Assembly (NCBI RefSeq): GCF_016862995.1
Contig: NZ_BOOA01000017.1
Coordinates: 1-64,000, forward strand
Reading direction: 5' to 3'
DNA length: 64,000 nt
DNA from: Acrocarpospora phusangensis
GTDB taxonomy: Bacteria > Actinomycetota > Actinomycetes > Streptosporangiales > Streptosporangiaceae
In this document: positions 63,342-64,000 of the stretch, piece after piece
How positions within the stretch are numbered: the stretch's first letter is position 1
Layout: every line of letters starts with the position of its first letter
Notes under the pieces: model-generated
Seen by the model: the letters and a program-made list of their open reading frames with translations, nothing else
Told to the model about the DNA's origin: nothing
The model's database searches: none
Program-made: the position numbers and the translations under genes

Positions 63342-64000
63342 CTAGCGGGTGGCGGTGAGGACGTGGGTGACGGCTTCGGTGAGGGGGATTTCGGACTTGG
63401 TGCCGGTGGCGCGGTCGCGGAGTTCGACGATGCCCTGGGAGACGCCGCGGCCGACGATCAGGACCGTGGGCAGGCCGAGGAGTTCGGAGTCCTTGAACTT
63501 GACGCCGGGGGACACGCCGGGGCGGTCGTCGAGGAGGACGCGGAGGCCCTGGGCCTCCAGTTCCTCGGCGAGCCGGGTGGCCACCTCGATCTGGTTCTCC
63601 TTGCCGGTGCCGACGATGTGCACGTCGGCGGGGGCCACCTCGCGCGGCCAGACCAGGCCGAGCTCGTCGTGGCGCTGCTCGGCCAGGACGGCCACCGCGC
63701 GGGAGACGCCGATGCCGTAGGAGCCCATGGTGATCCGGATCGGCTTGCCGTCGGGGCCGAGGGCGTCGAGCTGGGCGGCGTCGGCGTACTTGCGGCCGAG
63801 CTGGAAGATGTGGCCGATCTCGATGCCGCGGTCGATGGACAGGCCTGAGCCGCAGACCGGGCAGGAGTCCCCGGCCCTGATCTCGGCGGCCTCGATCGTG
63901 CCGTCGGGCTCGAAGTCGCGCCCGGCGACCACGTGCACCGCGTGCTTGCCGGGCTCGTTGGCGCCGGTCACCCACTCGGTGCCGGCCACGACGCGCGGGT
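63342..64000 (-). CDS. proS: Prolyl-tRNA synthetase, C-terminal part (runs off the right edge)
   Basis: Charges tRNA-Pro. The visible 219 codons hold the end of the insertion domain ([29 protein letters not shown]), class II motif 3 ([13 protein letters not shown]) and the anticodon-binding domain ([39 protein letters not shown]). Bacterial-type ProRS. It lies next to rimP in reverse order, as in other actinobacteria. Confidence 0.95.
   Translation of the reverse strand, partial: PRVVAGTEWVTGANEPGKHAVHVVAGRDFEPDGTIEAAEIRAGDSCPVCGSGLSIDRGIEIGHIFQLGRKYADAAQLDALGPDGKPIRITMGSYGIGVSRAVAVLAEQRHDELGLVWPREVAPADVHIVGTGKENQIEVATRLAEELEAQGLRVLLDDRPGVSPGVKFKDSELLGLPTVLIVGRGVSQGIVELRDRATGTKSEIPLTEAVTHVLTATR

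Overview
The window is high-GC actinobacterial chromosome. Frequent GTG/TTG starts, 4-base ATGA/GTGA gene overlaps, BTAD-type regulators, a CBM13-bearing pectate lyase and an Actino-pnp-like leader fit the Streptosporangiales (a Nonomuraea-like genome is my best guess). Genus cannot be proven from sequence alone.

The backbone is a conserved housekeeping block, almost all on the minus strand, running from right to left: proS (partial), rimP, nusA, ylxR, infB, DUF503, rbfA, nrnA, truB, ribF, a DUF6461 gene, rpsO, pnp, M16 peptidase, dapB, dapA, RNase J and ftsK (partial). These make or mature ribosomes and RNA, turn over RNA, make diaminopimelate and move DNA at division. The block is interrupted twice. 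About 11.7 kb of accessory genes (34.5-46.2 kb) separates dapB from dapA, and about 30 kb (1.5-31.8 kb) separates RNase J from ftsK.

The 30 kb insertion is mainly a pectin/galacturonate utilisation island. Two secreted PL1 pectate lyases (1.5-3.0 and 22.9-24.2 kb) flank two catabolic branches. Branch one is a sodium:solute symporter, a 4-OT tautomerase, a KdgK-like kinase, KduI, KduD and an IclR regulator. It shares a 17-bp operator (consensus GTTCYRTGTAGTGGAAC) at its promoters and is the isomerase (KDG) route. Branch two is a tightly overlapping operon, 14.85-22.79 kb, behind a LacI regulator and a perfect TGCAACCGGTTGCA operator. It holds two ABC permeases, a uronate-dehydrogenase-like SDR, an enolase-superfamily enzyme, a KdgD-like dehydratase, a Gfo/Idh/MocA-DUF6807 fusion and the solute-binding protein. 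With the aldehyde dehydrogenase at 24.3-26.0 kb it makes a plausible oxidative route to 2-oxoglutarate. No ABC ATPase and no KDPG aldolase lie in the window. Two very large BTAD-ATPase regulators, a hemerythrin-like protein, a DUF402 protein and an MFS pump fill the rest.

The 11.7 kb insertion carries a GntR/UTRA regulator with a divergent unknown gene, RadC, two paralogous proteins each made of two GntR winged helices and nothing else, a DMT exporter and a MocR regulator whose start codons overlap on opposite strands, a CGNR zinc-finger protein, a GNAT enzyme, MenA, a frame-broken ArsR-AHSA1 gene with two operators, an MFS transporter and an SDR remnant.

Two themes recur. Many regulatory and accessory genes look leaderless (a -10 hexamer 5-7 nt before the start codon). 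Small tandem repeats are common: in-frame minisatellites inside three proteins (units of 18, 30, 42 and 36/48 bp), and repeats that copy the last codons and stop of iclR and dapB into the downstream sequence. All functions are from reading motifs and context; no database search was run.
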